A DNA stretch of 29,255 nt from JAAYQU01 sp037441445 (GTDB lineage: Bacteria; Bacteroidota; Bacteroidia; Bacteroidales; Salinivirgaceae), in the NCBI GenBank assembly GCA_037441445.1, contig JBBISE010000026.1, positions 1 to 29,255 on the forward strand. The letters run 5' to 3'. Positions 14,690-23,409 of the stretch are shown one piece after another; within the stretch, counting starts at the first letter, position 1; every line of letters starts with the position of its first letter. The notes beneath the pieces were generated by a model. The model searched no databases, was not told the DNA's origin, and saw nothing but the letters and a program-made list of their open reading frames with translations. A program made the position numbers and the translations under genes.

Positions 14690-16786
14690 TTAAATTCCTT
14701 TTCGTTTTAACAGCGCATCAATGGAAGGTTTGCGCCCACGGAAATTGACATACATGGTCATGGCATCTTCTGTTCCTCCGCGTTCCAATATGTGGGTTTT
14801 AAATCTGCCAGCTGTTTCTTTGTCAAACAGGCTGGTTTCTTTAAATGCCTCATAAGCATCGGCATCTAAAATCTCGGCCCATGTGTAGCTGTAATATCCA
14901 GCCGAATATCCCGAAGCAAAGATATGGTTAAAATGGGTACTGCGATAGCGATACTCAATTTCCGGAATCAACCCTATTTTTGCACGTATTTGTTTTTCAA
15001 ATTCATGGACATCGGGTATTTCGTTGGTTTCCAGTGTGTGCCAATACATATCGAGCAATGCCGCTGCCTGAAATTCCGATACAGTGAATCCCTGGTTAAA
15101 CTTCGACGAGGCTTCCATTTTTGCAATCAACGCGTCGGGGATTACTTCACCTGTTTGGAAATGGTGGGCAAATGTTTTCATTACTTCAGGTTCAGAAGCC
15201 CAGTTTTCCATAATTTGTGAGGGTAGCTCAACAAAATCGCGTGGGGTCGATGTTCCTGATAGCGAGTAGTATTCGCATCGGCTTAACAAACCATGAAGGG
15301 CATGACCAAACTCGTGAAACAAGGTGCTAACTTCGTCAAACGAGAGCAACGCCGGTTTAGTTTCTGTTGGCCTTGAAAAGTTGCATACAACTGTAATAAC
15401 AGGGGGAACTCGTTTGCCATTCCTGTTGTATTGCTTCCGGTAACTATTCATCCAGGCTCCGCCGTTTTTGCCTGTGCGAGGATGAAAATCCATGTAAAGT
15501 ATACCCACTGTTTCTCCTTTTAAATCAGCGACTTCAAAGACTTTGGCCTCAGCATGGTAGGTTGGTATATCGGTGCGTTCTTTAAATTGAATATCGAAAA
15601 GTTTGCCCGATACGTCAAATACGCCTTTCAGAACATTTTTCAATTCAAAATAGGGGCGCAATTCTTCCTCATCGAGTTCGAACTTTTGCTTGCGTAGTTT
15701 TTCAGTATAATACGACCAGTCCCAGGCTTCCAATTTAAAATTCATTCCTTCTGAATTAGCCAACTTTTGCATTTCCATGAGTTCGTTCTTTGCTGCAACG
15801 TTGGCTCGGTTCATTAATTGATAGCACAAGTCGTAGATTTCTTCAGGTGTTTTGGCCATGCGTTCTTCCAATACAAAATCGGCATGATGTTTAAAACCAA
15901 GCAGTTGTGCTCTTTCTGCACGGAGTGACAGAATTTTTTGTAATGTTTCTTTGTTGTCAAATTCATTGTCGTTGTCGCCACGCATAACATAGGCTTTATA
16001 AACTTTTTCACGCAAATCGCGGCGGTTGCTGTATTGCAAAAAGGGTAACCGGCTGGGGTTGTCTAGTGTAACCAACCATTTCCCTTCAAGGTCGTTTTGC
16101 TTGGCAGCTGCTGCGGCAGCATCGCGGACTCCTTGTGGCAAACCGGCTAAATCATCTTCACTTTCGAGAATTAGCTTGAATGCAGCGCCGTCTTTGTTCA
16201 CGTTTTCACGAAATTTTATAGAAAGAAGGGACAATTCGCTGTTAATCTCCTTCATTTTTGTTTTATCTTCTTCGTTAAGATTTGCTCCGCCACGCTCAAA
16301 ACGTTTATACGTATCTTTTACCAGCATTAATTGTTCTGGATTAAGACTTAGACTTTCCCTTTTCTCATAGACCTCCTTGACTCTGGAAAACAGTTTTGGG
16401 TTCATATTAATGTTGTCGGTGTGCCCTGAAATTAAAGGTGCCGTTTCGCGTGCAATTTGTTGCAACGCATCGCTGGTGGCCGAACTGGTGAGGTTTGCAA
16501 GAACCGAGTTCACTTTTTTCAGTGTTTCTCCACTAAATTCAAGTGCTTCAATAGTGTTCTTGAAGGTTGGTTCTTCCTTGTTGTTGATAATATTTTCAAT
16601 TTCAATTTTTTGCTCTTCAATTCCAGCCTGGAAAGCGGGTACATAATGTTCCAGTTTAATTTTCTCGAACGGAGGTACCTGATACGGGGTGTTAAACTCA
16701 GCTAAAAAAGGATTTAGTTCGGTTTTACTGCAACTGGCAGCCAATATGGTTATCAGGATTGCGCCCATGAATGTTTTTGTGTACAT
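14690..16786 (-). CDS. dcp: M3-family metallopeptidase lipoprotein (peptidyl-dipeptidase Dcp type)
   Basis: This 698-residue M3 zinc peptidase has a lipoprotein signal (LAASC, lipidated Cys19). The N-terminal block NPFLAEFNTPYQVPPFEKIK and the following helical region are typical of Dcp, which removes dipeptides from the C-termini of oligopeptides. The zinc site is LFHEFGHALHGLLS with His491, Glu492 and His495; the third ligand lies in the following helix near VELPSQIMENWA. The C-terminal block YYSYTWAEILDADAYEAF is also conserved. The lipobox suggests an envelope location, unlike cytoplasmic E. coli Dcp. It follows the CoA-binding gene by 20 bp and precedes rubrerythrin by 30 bp. Confidence 0.95.
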   Translation of the reverse strand: MYTKTFMGAILITILAASCSKTELNPFLAEFNTPYQVPPFEKIKLEHYVPAFQAGIEEQKIEIENIINNKEEPTFKNTIEALEFSGETLKKVNSVLANLTSSATSDALQQIARETAPLISGHTDNINMNPKLFSRVKEVYEKRESLSLNPEQLMLVKDTYKRFERGGANLNEEDKTKMKEINSELSLLSIKFRENVNKDGAAFKLILESEDDLAGLPQGVRDAAAAAAKQNDLEGKWLVTLDNPSRLPFLQYSNRRDLREKVYKAYVMRGDNDNEFDNKETLQKILSLRAERAQLLGFKHHADFVLEERMAKTPEEIYDLCYQLMNRANVAAKNELMEMQKLANSEGMNFKLEAWDWSYYTEKLRKQKFELDEEELRPYFELKNVLKGVFDVSGKLFDIQFKERTDIPTYHAEAKVFEVADLKGETVGILYMDFHPRTGKNGGAWMNSYRKQYNRNGKRVPPVITVVCNFSRPTETKPALLSFDEVSTLFHEFGHALHGLLSRCEYYSLSGTSTPRDFVELPSQIMENWASEPEVMKTFAHHFQTGEVIPDALIAKMEASSKFNQGFTVSEFQAAALLDMYWHTLETNEIPDVHEFEKQIRAKIGLIPEIEYRYRSTHFNHIFASGYSAGYYSYTWAEILDADAYEAFKETSLFDKETAGRFKTHILERGGTEDAMTMYVNFRGRKPSIDALLKRKGI

Positions 16787-16806
16787 ATTTTTGGTTGTAT
16801 TAAGGT

Positions 16807-17286
16807 TTATACTTCAGAAAGTTGAGGCTCTGATTTTGGGAATTGTCCAAAGAATTTCACCATGTTTGCGTGAAACTTGTGAAACCCGTCTGGTTTTGTA
16901 AACATCAAAATGCACTTTCCATGCACTACAGTTGGAAACATTTTCTGCGCCTTGGCCACAATCTCTTTTGTTGCCGAACCTTTTTGAAACCAGATATTTT
17001 TTATTCCTTTTTCTTTAAGTTCGTCCAAAAGAAGGTTGGTTTTTTCGGGCTTTATACAAATAATGGCCGATTCCGGTTTTTGGGGAAGGTCTGAAAAGCT
17101 TTTGTAACAGGGCTTTTCATCCACCTCTTCTTGAGTTGGATGAATGGCAAACAAGGTGTATCCCCTTTTCGAGAGTTCCTTGAGAATTGAATTGCCAAAC
17201 TTAAGTTTATTTGATGATACTCCGTAAATAACAAACGGTTCGGAATGAACAAAGGTTTGGATTTGGTTTAAGGTGATGGGTTTCAT
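16807..17286 (-). CDS. CoA-binding domain protein (Rossmann fold)
   Basis: This 159-residue protein consists of a single CoA-binding domain. It shows PFVIYGVSSNKLKFGNSILKE, which forms the first Rossmann strand and nucleotide loop, then YTLFAIHPTQEEVDEKPCYKS and SAIICIKPEK, followed by IKNIWFQKGSATKEI. Proteins of this type (YccU-like) bind CoA or an acyl-CoA, but their cellular role is not established. It lies 20 bp upstream of the M3 peptidase. A terminator upstream at 17329-17354 separates it from the DUF721/recF unit, so it probably heads its own transcript. Cytoplasmic. Confidence 0.85.
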   Translation of the reverse strand: MKPITLNQIQTFVHSEPFVIYGVSSNKLKFGNSILKELSKRGYTLFAIHPTQEEVDEKPCYKSFSDLPQKPESAIICIKPEKTNLLLDELKEKGIKNIWFQKGSATKEIVAKAQKMFPTVVHGKCILMFTKPDGFHKFHANMVKFFGQFPKSEPQLSEV

Positions 17287-17328
17287 TCAAAAAATGTTTG
17301 ACTGTTACTACATTATAAACATAAAAAA

Positions 17329-17354
17329 GCAGGAAGTTTTGCAGCCATTCCTGC
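17329..17354 (-). terminator. Terminator after the recF / DUF721 unit
   Basis: A 7-bp GC-rich stem (17329-17335 with 17348-17354) with a 12-nt loop lies 11 nt after the DUF721 stop on the minus strand and is followed there by TTTTTTATG. Confidence 0.65.
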
Positions 17355-17365
17355 AGAGGATTTTA

Positions 17366-17659
17366 CTACATATCAAGCCGTATATCGGCCAGTACTTCGT
17401 ATCCAAATTCCTTATTGATCCTGTTTTTCAGTGGTGTACGAATCATTTGCAACTCTTGCTTCACCACGCCCGAGGTTATTTTTACAAACAACACACCATC
17501 AACAATCCTGAGACCCTGGGTCGATTTTGCCATGTGGCCACCTACCAAAGTTTCCCAGTTATTTATAACCGACATTTCTCCCAGCTTTTTACTGGCAGTG
17601 TTGGTGGTTATCCATTCATCAATGACTTGTCCCAGTGGGATTGTTTTCTGTCTTCTCAT
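17366..17659 (-). CDS. DUF721 / DciA-like protein
   Basis: This 97-residue DUF721-domain protein shows the family pattern from the N-terminal IDEWITTNTASKKLGEMSVINNWETLVGGHMAKST to the strand LFVKITSGVVKQELQMIRTPLKNRIN. DUF721 includes DciA, the ancestral loader or partner of the replicative helicase DnaB in many bacteria. The gene starts inside the end of recF, overlapping it by 41 bp in another frame, which points to translational coupling and a shared role in replication and repair. The short length fits Bacteroidota members, which carry mostly the KH-like domain. Function as a helicase loader in this organism is inferred from the family. Confidence 0.82.
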   Translation of the reverse strand: MRRQKTIPLGQVIDEWITTNTASKKLGEMSVINNWETLVGGHMAKSTQGLRIVDGVLFVKITSGVVKQELQMIRTPLKNRINKEFGYEVLADIRLDM

Positions 17660-18761
17660 ACTGGAGTTGAACTTGGCCGCAATTTACTGAAAAAATCTTA
17701 TAATCAGATGGAATGTTCTCCAAAATATTTTCCAAACGAACTTTGTTAGCATCGGTTACGAAAATTTGTCCAAAATGCTCTGCTGAAACCAGTTCCACAA
17801 TTTTAGCCACCCGGTTAGCATCCAGTTTATCAAAAATATCGTCGAGCAGTAGGAGGGGCTTTATTTCCGTTTTCTTGGCCGAATAATCATAATAGGCTAA
17901 TTTTATGGAAATTATAAAAGTCTTTTGCTGTCCCTGAGAAGCCGATTTCTTTACAGGCCTTCCTTCAATGGTCATTTCAAGGTCGTCTTTGTGGATTCCC
18001 ACGGTGGTATATCCGGCAGCGAAATCAGCCAACCGCGCCAGGTTAAGTTGGCTTTTAAAATCCTTGTCCAACAATTGGCTTTGATAGATCAGATCGACCT
18101 TTTCGTTGTTTTCGCTAATGAGTGAATAATACTGCTGAAAAATAGTTTTAAACTCATTCATAAACTGTTGACGTGACTGAAAGATGTCGTGTCCGTATTT
18201 TAACAACTGTACGTCGTACATTTCAAGTGTCAGTTCATCAATCCGGCGTTCATCGCGCATTTGTTTCAGGATTTTATTCCTGTTTTCCAATGCCTTGTTG
18301 TAATGTATCAACTTATTGAGGTACGAACGGTCGAATTGCGAAATCATAAAGTTTATCATGCGGCGCCGTTCCTCGCTTCCCGCGTGGATTACCATAGTGT
18401 CCGAAGGTGTAATCATGACCAATGGCACGTAACCGATATGATCGGACAACCGTTGATATTCCTTGCCGTTGAGGCTCATTACTTTACCTTTTTCGCGCTG
18501 TACACCACAATAAATTCGATTCTCGTCCCCCAAACGTTCAAAATACCCGTCAATAATAAAAAAGTCGTTATCGTTCAGTATGTTAAAGCTATCGGGAAGG
18601 TTAAAGTAATCTTTGCAAGCCGACAAGTAATAGATTGAGCTCAACAGATTGGTTTTTCCGGCTCCGTTTAACCCTATAAAACAGTTTATGCCACCTGAAA
18701 ATTCCAGTAGTGCCTGTTCAATGTTTTTATAATTGTTGATAATCAGCTTTTTAAGATACAT
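17619..18761 (-). CDS. recF: DNA replication and repair protein RecF
   Basis: This 380-residue SMC-like ATPase loads RecA at single-strand gaps with RecO and RecR. It opens with MYLKKLIINNYKNI, then Walker A GLNGAGKTN (residues 30-38), a helical arm with SEERRRMINFMISQFD, the ABC-type signature SASQGQQKTFIISIKLA, and Walker B LLLLDDIFDKLD with Asp307/Asp308. VGIHKDDLEM is the usual RecF block before the signature. The length is typical. Its 3' end overlaps the DUF721 gene by 41 bp. It is divergent from the MFS gene with a 102-bp shared promoter region. Confidence 0.97.
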   Translation of the reverse strand: MYLKKLIINNYKNIEQALLEFSGGINCFIGLNGAGKTNLLSSIYYLSACKDYFNLPDSFNILNDNDFFIIDGYFERLGDENRIYCGVQREKGKVMSLNGKEYQRLSDHIGYVPLVMITPSDTMVIHAGSEERRRMINFMISQFDRSYLNKLIHYNKALENRNKILKQMRDERRIDELTLEMYDVQLLKYGHDIFQSRQQFMNEFKTIFQQYYSLISENNEKVDLIYQSQLLDKDFKSQLNLARLADFAAGYTTVGIHKDDLEMTIEGRPVKKSASQGQQKTFIISIKLAYYDYSAKKTEIKPLLLLDDIFDKLDANRVAKIVELVSAEHFGQIFVTDANKVRLENILENIPSDYKIFSVNCGQVQLQYEKTENNPTGTSH

Positions 18762-18783
18762 GATCGTTCCGTGTCTTTGCTTG

Positions 18784-18814
18784 TAAAAATACGCTCTTTC
18801 GGTGGTTAATCCAA
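18784..18814 (-). promoter_or_regulatory. Probable recF promoter
   Basis: On the minus strand TTG (18812-18814) is followed after 20 nt by TATTTTTA (18784-18791), matching 7 of 8 positions of TAnnTTTG. Transcription would begin about 15 nt before the recF ATG. Confidence 0.5.
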
Positions 18815-18835
18815 TTCATTAATGCAAACTTTTAC

Positions 18836-18843
18836 TACTTTTG
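18836..18843 (+). promoter_or_regulatory. -7 box for the MFS gene
   Basis: TACTTTTG is a perfect match to TAnnTTTG, 20 nt before the ATG at 18864. The -33 element is not clear. Confidence 0.5.
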
Positions 18844-18863
18844 CCCGATATAAATAGCTCAAC

Positions 18864-20135
18864 ATGTTACCCCGCGAGAAATCTGCTTTTGCTTACCACC
18901 TTGCCTATTCCCTCATCGATGGCATTATTCTGGGTGTTTTAGCACTCAATGAGTTTGTTTTGGTTAAAAGCTTGGGCGGAACCAATTACCAAATTTCATT
19001 CCTGTTTCAGTTTCAACACGTTGTTCTTTTGTTTTCTATTCTATTTCACGAGTTGTTGAGGAAAGTTATTAAAACACAAAAAATGTTAATTCTTGTCGCC
19101 TTAATTACCCGCCTTCCACTCTTGATGTTTTCCTTTTTTCCTGCGGCACAAACGCCAGGTTCCATCTATCCATCCATTTTTTTAGGAATTTTTTTACTGT
19201 ACTACCTTTCCACACCCATTATCTTTCCTACCATCAACCTGTTACTGAAAAACAGTTATGAGCACGCGAATTTTGGCCGTTTCTACAGCTATGCTGCTTC
19301 GGTTAATAAAGTAATCATGATGGTAGCCACCTTCTTTTTCGGTTTCTGGCTTGATATTAATCCTACAGTTTATCGTTTTGTTTATCCGCTGCTTGGTGTT
19401 TTAGGAATCGTTTCAGTGGTACTTTTATCAATGATACCATACAAAAAGCCGGAAAGCAGTTTAACCAGGGCACCCATATTTCAGGGAATAAGATCGAGTC
19501 TTAGAAACATTCAATTTATAATTGTAACGAACAAACCATTTCGCGATTTTGAAATAGGTTTTATGTTTTACGGATTTGCCTGGATGAGCACGGCTGCGGT
19601 GATTACCATTTTTTTTAGCAAAGAACTTGACTTGAACTATACAAGCCTTGCTATATACAAAAACGTGTATAATGTTTTAGCTATCGTGTTGCTACCTTAC
19701 TTTGGGGCATTGCTGGGGAAAATTGATCCGCGAAAGTTCGCCAGCATCACCTTTGCTTCTCTTATGGTATATTTTGGTTTCCTGGCTGTTACAAGTGTCT
19801 GGCAGGGAAGTGCACAGCTGGGTGATTTTACTCTGTTCTACTGGCTAATTCCAACCTATGTGGGATACGGATTTTTTGCCGCCACCATGGCACTGTTGTG
19901 GAGTATTGGTTCAGCTTACTTTTGTCGCCCAGAGGAGTCGGGTTACTACCAATCGTTGCACCTGACTTTGACGGGTTTCCGCGCTATTTTTGCTCCGGTT
20001 GTGGGTATTTGGTTCTATGAAAAACTTGGCTTTTTTCTTACTTTCGCAGCCGGGGTTGTGTCATTGCTTTTTGGAATTTCATGGATGCTCATTTCCATGA
20101 AAAGACATAGAAAGCTCATACAAGAACAAGCCTAA
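18864..20135 (+). CDS. Major facilitator superfamily transporter
   Basis: This 423-residue integral membrane protein has about 12 predicted transmembrane helices in two halves. They are separated by a central loop near residues 195-220 (PYKKPESSLTRAPIFQG). Hydrophobic segments such as VVLLFSILFHELL, MLILVALITRLPLLMFSFF and ILVALIT-type helices alternate with short basic loops. I see no family-specific substrate signature; the fold resembles the broad MFS group with many uncharacterised Bacteroidota members. It is divergent from recF and its stop overlaps the stop of the coiled-coil gene by 4 bp. The transported compound is unknown. Confidence 0.8.
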   Translation: MLPREKSAFAYHLAYSLIDGIILGVLALNEFVLVKSLGGTNYQISFLFQFQHVVLLFSILFHELLRKVIKTQKMLILVALITRLPLLMFSFFPAAQTPGSIYPSIFLGIFLLYYLSTPIIFPTINLLLKNSYEHANFGRFYSYAASVNKVIMMVATFFFGFWLDINPTVYRFVYPLLGVLGIVSVVLLSMIPYKKPESSLTRAPIFQGIRSSLRNIQFIIVTNKPFRDFEIGFMFYGFAWMSTAAVITIFFSKELDLNYTSLAIYKNVYNVLAIVLLPYFGALLGKIDPRKFASITFASLMVYFGFLAVTSVWQGSAQLGDFTLFYWLIPTYVGYGFFAATMALLWSIGSAYFCRPEESGYYQSLHLTLTGFRAIFAPVVGIWFYEKLGFFLTFAAGVVSLLFGISWMLISMKRHRKLIQEQA

Positions 20136-22435
20136 TCTTTGGTTTTGCTGGCAAAAATAGATTGGCTAATAGTACGGTAGCCCCTTATTCCTTCTTCAAC
20201 AAAATAGTATGTATCGCCAAAGGAGTGTTCAACCATTACATATACACTCAGGTTGTTATTCTCGTTGATAAACACTTTAGTTACTTTCTTGTTGAATTCC
20301 GAATACTCATACACGGTTTTGCGGTGAGCAAGCACTTCCTTAAGCTTATCGTCAATATCAACGAAACTTGACTCCAGTGATTGGGTGGCTTTGGACTGAA
20401 TGTTTTCTTCCTGCTGTTTTTTGCGTGCCTCGGCCAATTGGCGTTCGCGTTCCATTCTCTCTTGTTCCCTGACTTTAAATACACTATCAGCTGCGGCCCT
20501 TTCAATGGCAACCCTGCGAATATCTTCTTCTACTTTTTTACGTTGCATATCTTCCTGTACTTTTTGGATGCTGTCAGCCATCATTTTTTGTTGTGCAATA
20601 ACCTTAGACTGTTCAATTTCTCGCAATCGCTGGGCTTCTTCCCCTACTTTTTTAATTGAGTCTGCCTGTTCTCTTAACTTTTTGTTTTCCTCTATCTGGG
20701 CCAACCGGGCGGCTTCCTGCTGGGCGGCTACAAGACTATCTGCCCGTGCTTTGCTTAAGGCGGCCAATTTCATTTCCTCAATTAATTTTAGCCTGTTGCG
20801 TTCGTCTTGTGCTTTTTGAATGCTGTCTGCAATCCGGTTTTGTTCGGCGATTCTCCGTGTTTGTTCAATTTGTTCTCTTCTAAGCTTATCTTCTTCTGCT
20901 TTTTTTACGCTGTCAGCCAAGGCATTCTGCCGGGCTATTAATTTATCTTGCTCTTCTTTTGCTTTTCTTTTGGCTTCCTCCTCAGCCAAAGTTTTGGCTT
21001 CAATTTCGGCCTGAACGCGAGCTGCTTCCTCGGCTGCTTTCCTTACTTTTTCAATTTCCTGGGCTCGTTGTAGACTATCAGCCCGAGCCTGTGCTATGGC
21101 TTTTTGCTTGGCATCTTCAATCGTTCTTTGTCGGGCAATATCTTCCTGTGCTGCTTTTATACTGTCAGCTACCTCTTTCTGGCGGGCAATACGTTTTTGT
21201 TGTTCTTCAATTTCTTTTTGCTTGATTTCTTCTTCCGCTTTTTTCTTTGCTTCTTGTTCTGCCTGAGCTTTGGCCAACTCCTCGGCAACCTTGCGAGCAC
21301 GTTCTATTTCCTGGGCTCTTTGAATACTGTCAGCTCTGGCTTGTGCTTCAGCTCTTTTCTTCGTATCTTCTATGGCTTGCTTGCGTGCAATTTCTTCCTG
21401 AGCTGCTTTTATGCTATCAGCCACTTCCTTTTGACGGGCAATGCGCTTCTGTTGTTCCTCAATTTCTTTTTGTTTGGCTTCGTCTTCCACCTTTTTCTTG
21501 GCTTCCTGCTCGGCCTGTGCTCTTGCCAATTCCTCGGCAACCTTACGGGCACGTTCAATTTCATTGGCTCGCAGAATGCTGTCAGCCCGGGCTTGCGCTG
21601 CCGCTCTTTTCTTAGCATCTTCAATGGCTTGTTGACGGGCTTTTTCTTCCTGTGCCACTTTTATGCTGTCCGAAACACGTTTCTGTTCTGCGATTTTTCG
21701 TGCCTGTTCTTCGTTTTCCTTCCTTTTATGTTCATCTTTCGCAATTTTAATGCTATCGGCTACTCTTTTTTGTTCAGCAATCTGACGATGCCTTTCAACC
21801 TCGGCTGCTCTCTGCTTTTCCTCCTGTGCTTTTCTTGCTGCGTCAACCTGTGCTTGTAATTCCGCTGCCTTGCTTCTGTCTGATTGTGGTGTATTTTCTG
21901 TGGGATTTTTGCCTGAAAGCAACTTCTCTGTATCATCAACCCGTTTTTGTACGGTCTTGGAATAGTCGGTGTCGTAATCGAAATCATCCGTTGCTGGATG
22001 GTACTTAATACTTGCCACAGGTTGGTTAAATACAATTATATCAACACCTTCCTGTTGTTTGAATAATACAACCTGAAATTCAAACGGAGCGTGTGCTTCG
22101 AATTCGGGTTTGCTATATTCGCTGTCTGGTATATTGGTGTCAATGCTTATCCTTTTTGTAACATGACCTTGTTTCTCAAATGTAAGAATGTATTTTTTTT
22201 GGTAATCCATTTCAAATTCAAACTTCCCGTTTTTAGGGACTTGTTCAGTTTTTACCCTTTGTCCGTCTCTTTCGACTTGTATTTGAACGCCCTCCGATGA
22301 GCCGTCCACCATTTTTACCTTTCCGTAAACAACATACTTGGGTTTCTGTGCCAGTACTTCAAAAGGGATAATATTTATAATTGACATTATACCAATTACA
22401 AATGCTGCTTTTATTATAAATCGTGACGAAATCAT
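20132..22435 (-). CDS. Periplasmic coiled-coil protein with 29-residue repeats
   Basis: This 767-residue protein has a signal peptide ending near FEVLAQ (residue 30). Residues about 34-105 form a small beta-sandwich resembling carboxypeptidase regulatory-like domains (YVVYGKVKMVDGSSEGVQIQ, then GKFEFEMDYQKKYILTFEK). From 226 to about 680 lies a long charged helix with 13 copies of the anchor A/S-D-S-I/L/V, mostly spaced by 29 residues. Residues 255-506 are three highly similar 84-residue superunits. A C-terminal globular part (about 695-767) ends in VEEGIRGYRTISQSIFASK. The composition (Ala, Glu, Lys, Arg, Gln) suggests a stiff alpha-helical rod spanning the periplasm or linking envelope parts. 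I do not recognise a characterised family. It converges on the MFS gene. Confidence 0.85.
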   Translation of the reverse strand: MISSRFIIKAAFVIGIMSIINIIPFEVLAQKPKYVVYGKVKMVDGSSEGVQIQVERDGQRVKTEQVPKNGKFEFEMDYQKKYILTFEKQGHVTKRISIDTNIPDSEYSKPEFEAHAPFEFQVVLFKQQEGVDIIVFNQPVASIKYHPATDDFDYDTDYSKTVQKRVDDTEKLLSGKNPTENTPQSDRSKAAELQAQVDAARKAQEEKQRAAEVERHRQIAEQKRVADSIKIAKDEHKRKENEEQARKIAEQKRVSDSIKVAQEEKARQQAIEDAKKRAAAQARADSILRANEIERARKVAEELARAQAEQEAKKKVEDEAKQKEIEEQQKRIARQKEVADSIKAAQEEIARKQAIEDTKKRAEAQARADSIQRAQEIERARKVAEELAKAQAEQEAKKKAEEEIKQKEIEEQQKRIARQKEVADSIKAAQEDIARQRTIEDAKQKAIAQARADSLQRAQEIEKVRKAAEEAARVQAEIEAKTLAEEEAKRKAKEEQDKLIARQNALADSVKKAEEDKLRREQIEQTRRIAEQNRIADSIQKAQDERNRLKLIEEMKLAALSKARADSLVAAQQEAARLAQIEENKKLREQADSIKKVGEEAQRLREIEQSKVIAQQKMMADSIQKVQEDMQRKKVEEDIRRVAIERAAADSVFKVREQERMERERQLAEARKKQQEENIQSKATQSLESSFVDIDDKLKEVLAHRKTVYEYSEFNKKVTKVFINENNNLSVYVMVEHSFGDTYYFVEEGIRGYRTISQSIFASKTKD
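20918..21673 (-). repeat. Three tandem 252-bp repeats inside the coiled-coil gene
   Basis: The segment coding for residues 255-506 is three consecutive 252-bp units starting, on the minus strand, at 21673, 21421 and 21169. The first two are closely similar; the third begins the same way and diverges toward its end. Each encodes 84 residues made of one 29-residue unit followed by a 55-residue part (29+26). The spacing of the ADSI codon group at exactly 252 bp confirms the period. Such repeats can expand or contract by recombination. Confidence 0.85.
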
Positions 22436-22491
22436 ATTCCTTCCTGATTGGTATATTCCCGGCGATTATCTTCGTTTAGCCATAACCACTA

Positions 22492-22521
22492 CAAAATAAG
22501 AAAAATAATTTGATTTTACAA
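22492..22521 (-). promoter_or_regulatory. Possible promoter of the coiled-coil gene
   Basis: On the minus strand TTG (22519-22521) is followed after 20 nt by TATTTTG (22492-22498), one base short of TAnnTTTG. The predicted leader is about 50 nt and contains AAGGAA just before the ATG. Confidence 0.4.
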
Positions 22522-22673
22522 AATATATTTTTGATTGAACTTACAGAATAATTACCGTTGTGTTAAACGCAATTTAATCCCAATAAGTCTTTCCGTTGGA
22601 TTCGAATTTCTATCAAAAATTTCGGATTGGTTTGTCATTTATAGTTGATTTCCCGGCCAGATGAAAAAACAAA

Positions 22674-22700
22674 ACCGCCCAAGGGTTTATTTCGGGCGGT
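22674..22700 (-). terminator. Terminator of the thrS-infC-rpmI-rplT operon
   Basis: A 7-bp GC-rich stem (ACCGCCC at 22674-22680 with GGGCGGT at 22694-22700) and a 13-nt loop lie 49 nt after the rplT stop. On the minus strand the stem is followed by TTTGTTTTTTC, a good rho-independent terminator. Confidence 0.8.
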
Positions 22701-22749
22701 CTGCATATAGAAATTGACAATCTTCGATTTACCAAAAACGGTGCTTTCC

Positions 22750-23097
22750 TTAGGCTTTTACTGATTTTACAATCATTTCAAAAGCGGCAGGATTGTTCAT
22801 TGCCAGGTCGGCAAGAACCTTGCGGTTGATTTGGATATCTTTTTTGTGCAAAGAACCCATAAACTCCGAATAGGTCATTCCGTGAAGGCGTGCACCTGCG
22901 TTTATCCTTTGAATCCAGAGAGCCCTGAAATTACGTTTTTTTGTTTTGCGGTCGCGGTACTGGTGCTGCATCCCTTTTTCGTATGTGTTTTTAGCTACGG
23001 TCCATACTTTACCTCTTGCTCCGAAGTATCCTCTGGTACGGCTGAGGATTTTTTTTCTGCGGGCTCTTGATGCTACTGCGTTTACTGATCTGGGCAT
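22750..23097 (-). CDS. rplT: 50S ribosomal protein L20 (bL20)
   Basis: This 115-residue bL20 begins PRSVNAVASRARRKKILSRTRGYFGARGK and continues with YRDRKTKKRNFRALWIQRINAGAR and GMTYSEFMGSLHKKDIQINRKVLADLA, all family signatures. It binds 23S rRNA early in large-subunit assembly and in many bacteria represses its own operon. It is the last gene of the infC-rpmI-rplT set, 80 bp after rpmI. No Shine-Dalgarno sequence precedes its ATG, normal for this phylum. I do not see an obvious L20-binding mimic but cannot fold the RNA here. Confidence 0.98.
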   Translation of the reverse strand: MPRSVNAVASRARRKKILSRTRGYFGARGKVWTVAKNTYEKGMQHQYRDRKTKKRNFRALWIQRINAGARLHGMTYSEFMGSLHKKDIQINRKVLADLAMNNPAAFEMIVKSVKA

Positions 23098-23177
23098 AGT
23101 AGTAATTGTTTATGAATGTACAGTGTCTTTGTTATAAAGATCTTTATTACTGCATCATTCGGTTGTTTGTTAAAAAA

Positions 23178-23375
23178 TTATTTTAAACCTAAACACTTGA
23201 AGATATTGCGTGAATCGGCATCCGATACCAAACCGGCATTGGTCAGGTTACGCTTTCTCTTAGTAGTTTTTTTTGTCAAAATGTGGCTTTTAAACGCGTG
23301 CTTACGTTTGATTTTTCCACTTCCGGTCAACGAAAAGCGTTTTTTCGCTCCGGGGTTTGTTTTTACTTTTGGCAT
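23178..23375 (-). CDS. rpmI: 50S ribosomal protein L35 (bL35)
   Basis: This 65-residue bL35 has the family hallmarks PKVKTNPGAKKRFSLTGSGKIKRKHAFKSHI and the basic stretch TKRKRNLTNAG. It binds 23S rRNA in the large subunit. It lies 34 bp after infC and 80 bp before rplT, the usual gene order of the conserved infC-rpmI-rplT operon. The length is normal and the ATG choice is unambiguous. Confidence 0.98.
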   Translation of the reverse strand: MPKVKTNPGAKKRFSLTGSGKIKRKHAFKSHILTKKTTKRKRNLTNAGLVSDADSRNIFKCLGLK

Positions 23376-23409
23376 AATGCTCTGGATTAAAAAATGTTAA
23401 ACAAGTTTG

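Larger units (their letters stand above)
22436..22749. other. Intergenic region between the coiled-coil gene and rplT
   Basis: This 314-bp AT-rich gap holds the likely promoter and leader of the coiled-coil gene (22492-22521 and below) and the terminator of the thrS-rplT operon (22674-22700). The middle, about 22530-22660, shows no gene, RNA or repeat that I can support. Confidence 0.6.

Noticed and set aside
21104..21859. Long plus-strand open frame (251 codons) and several shorter ones opposite the coiled-coil gene
   Set aside because: They are mirror frames of the Ala/Glu/Lys-rich repeats, giving a Phe/Leu/Cys-rich low-complexity translation with no plausible start context.
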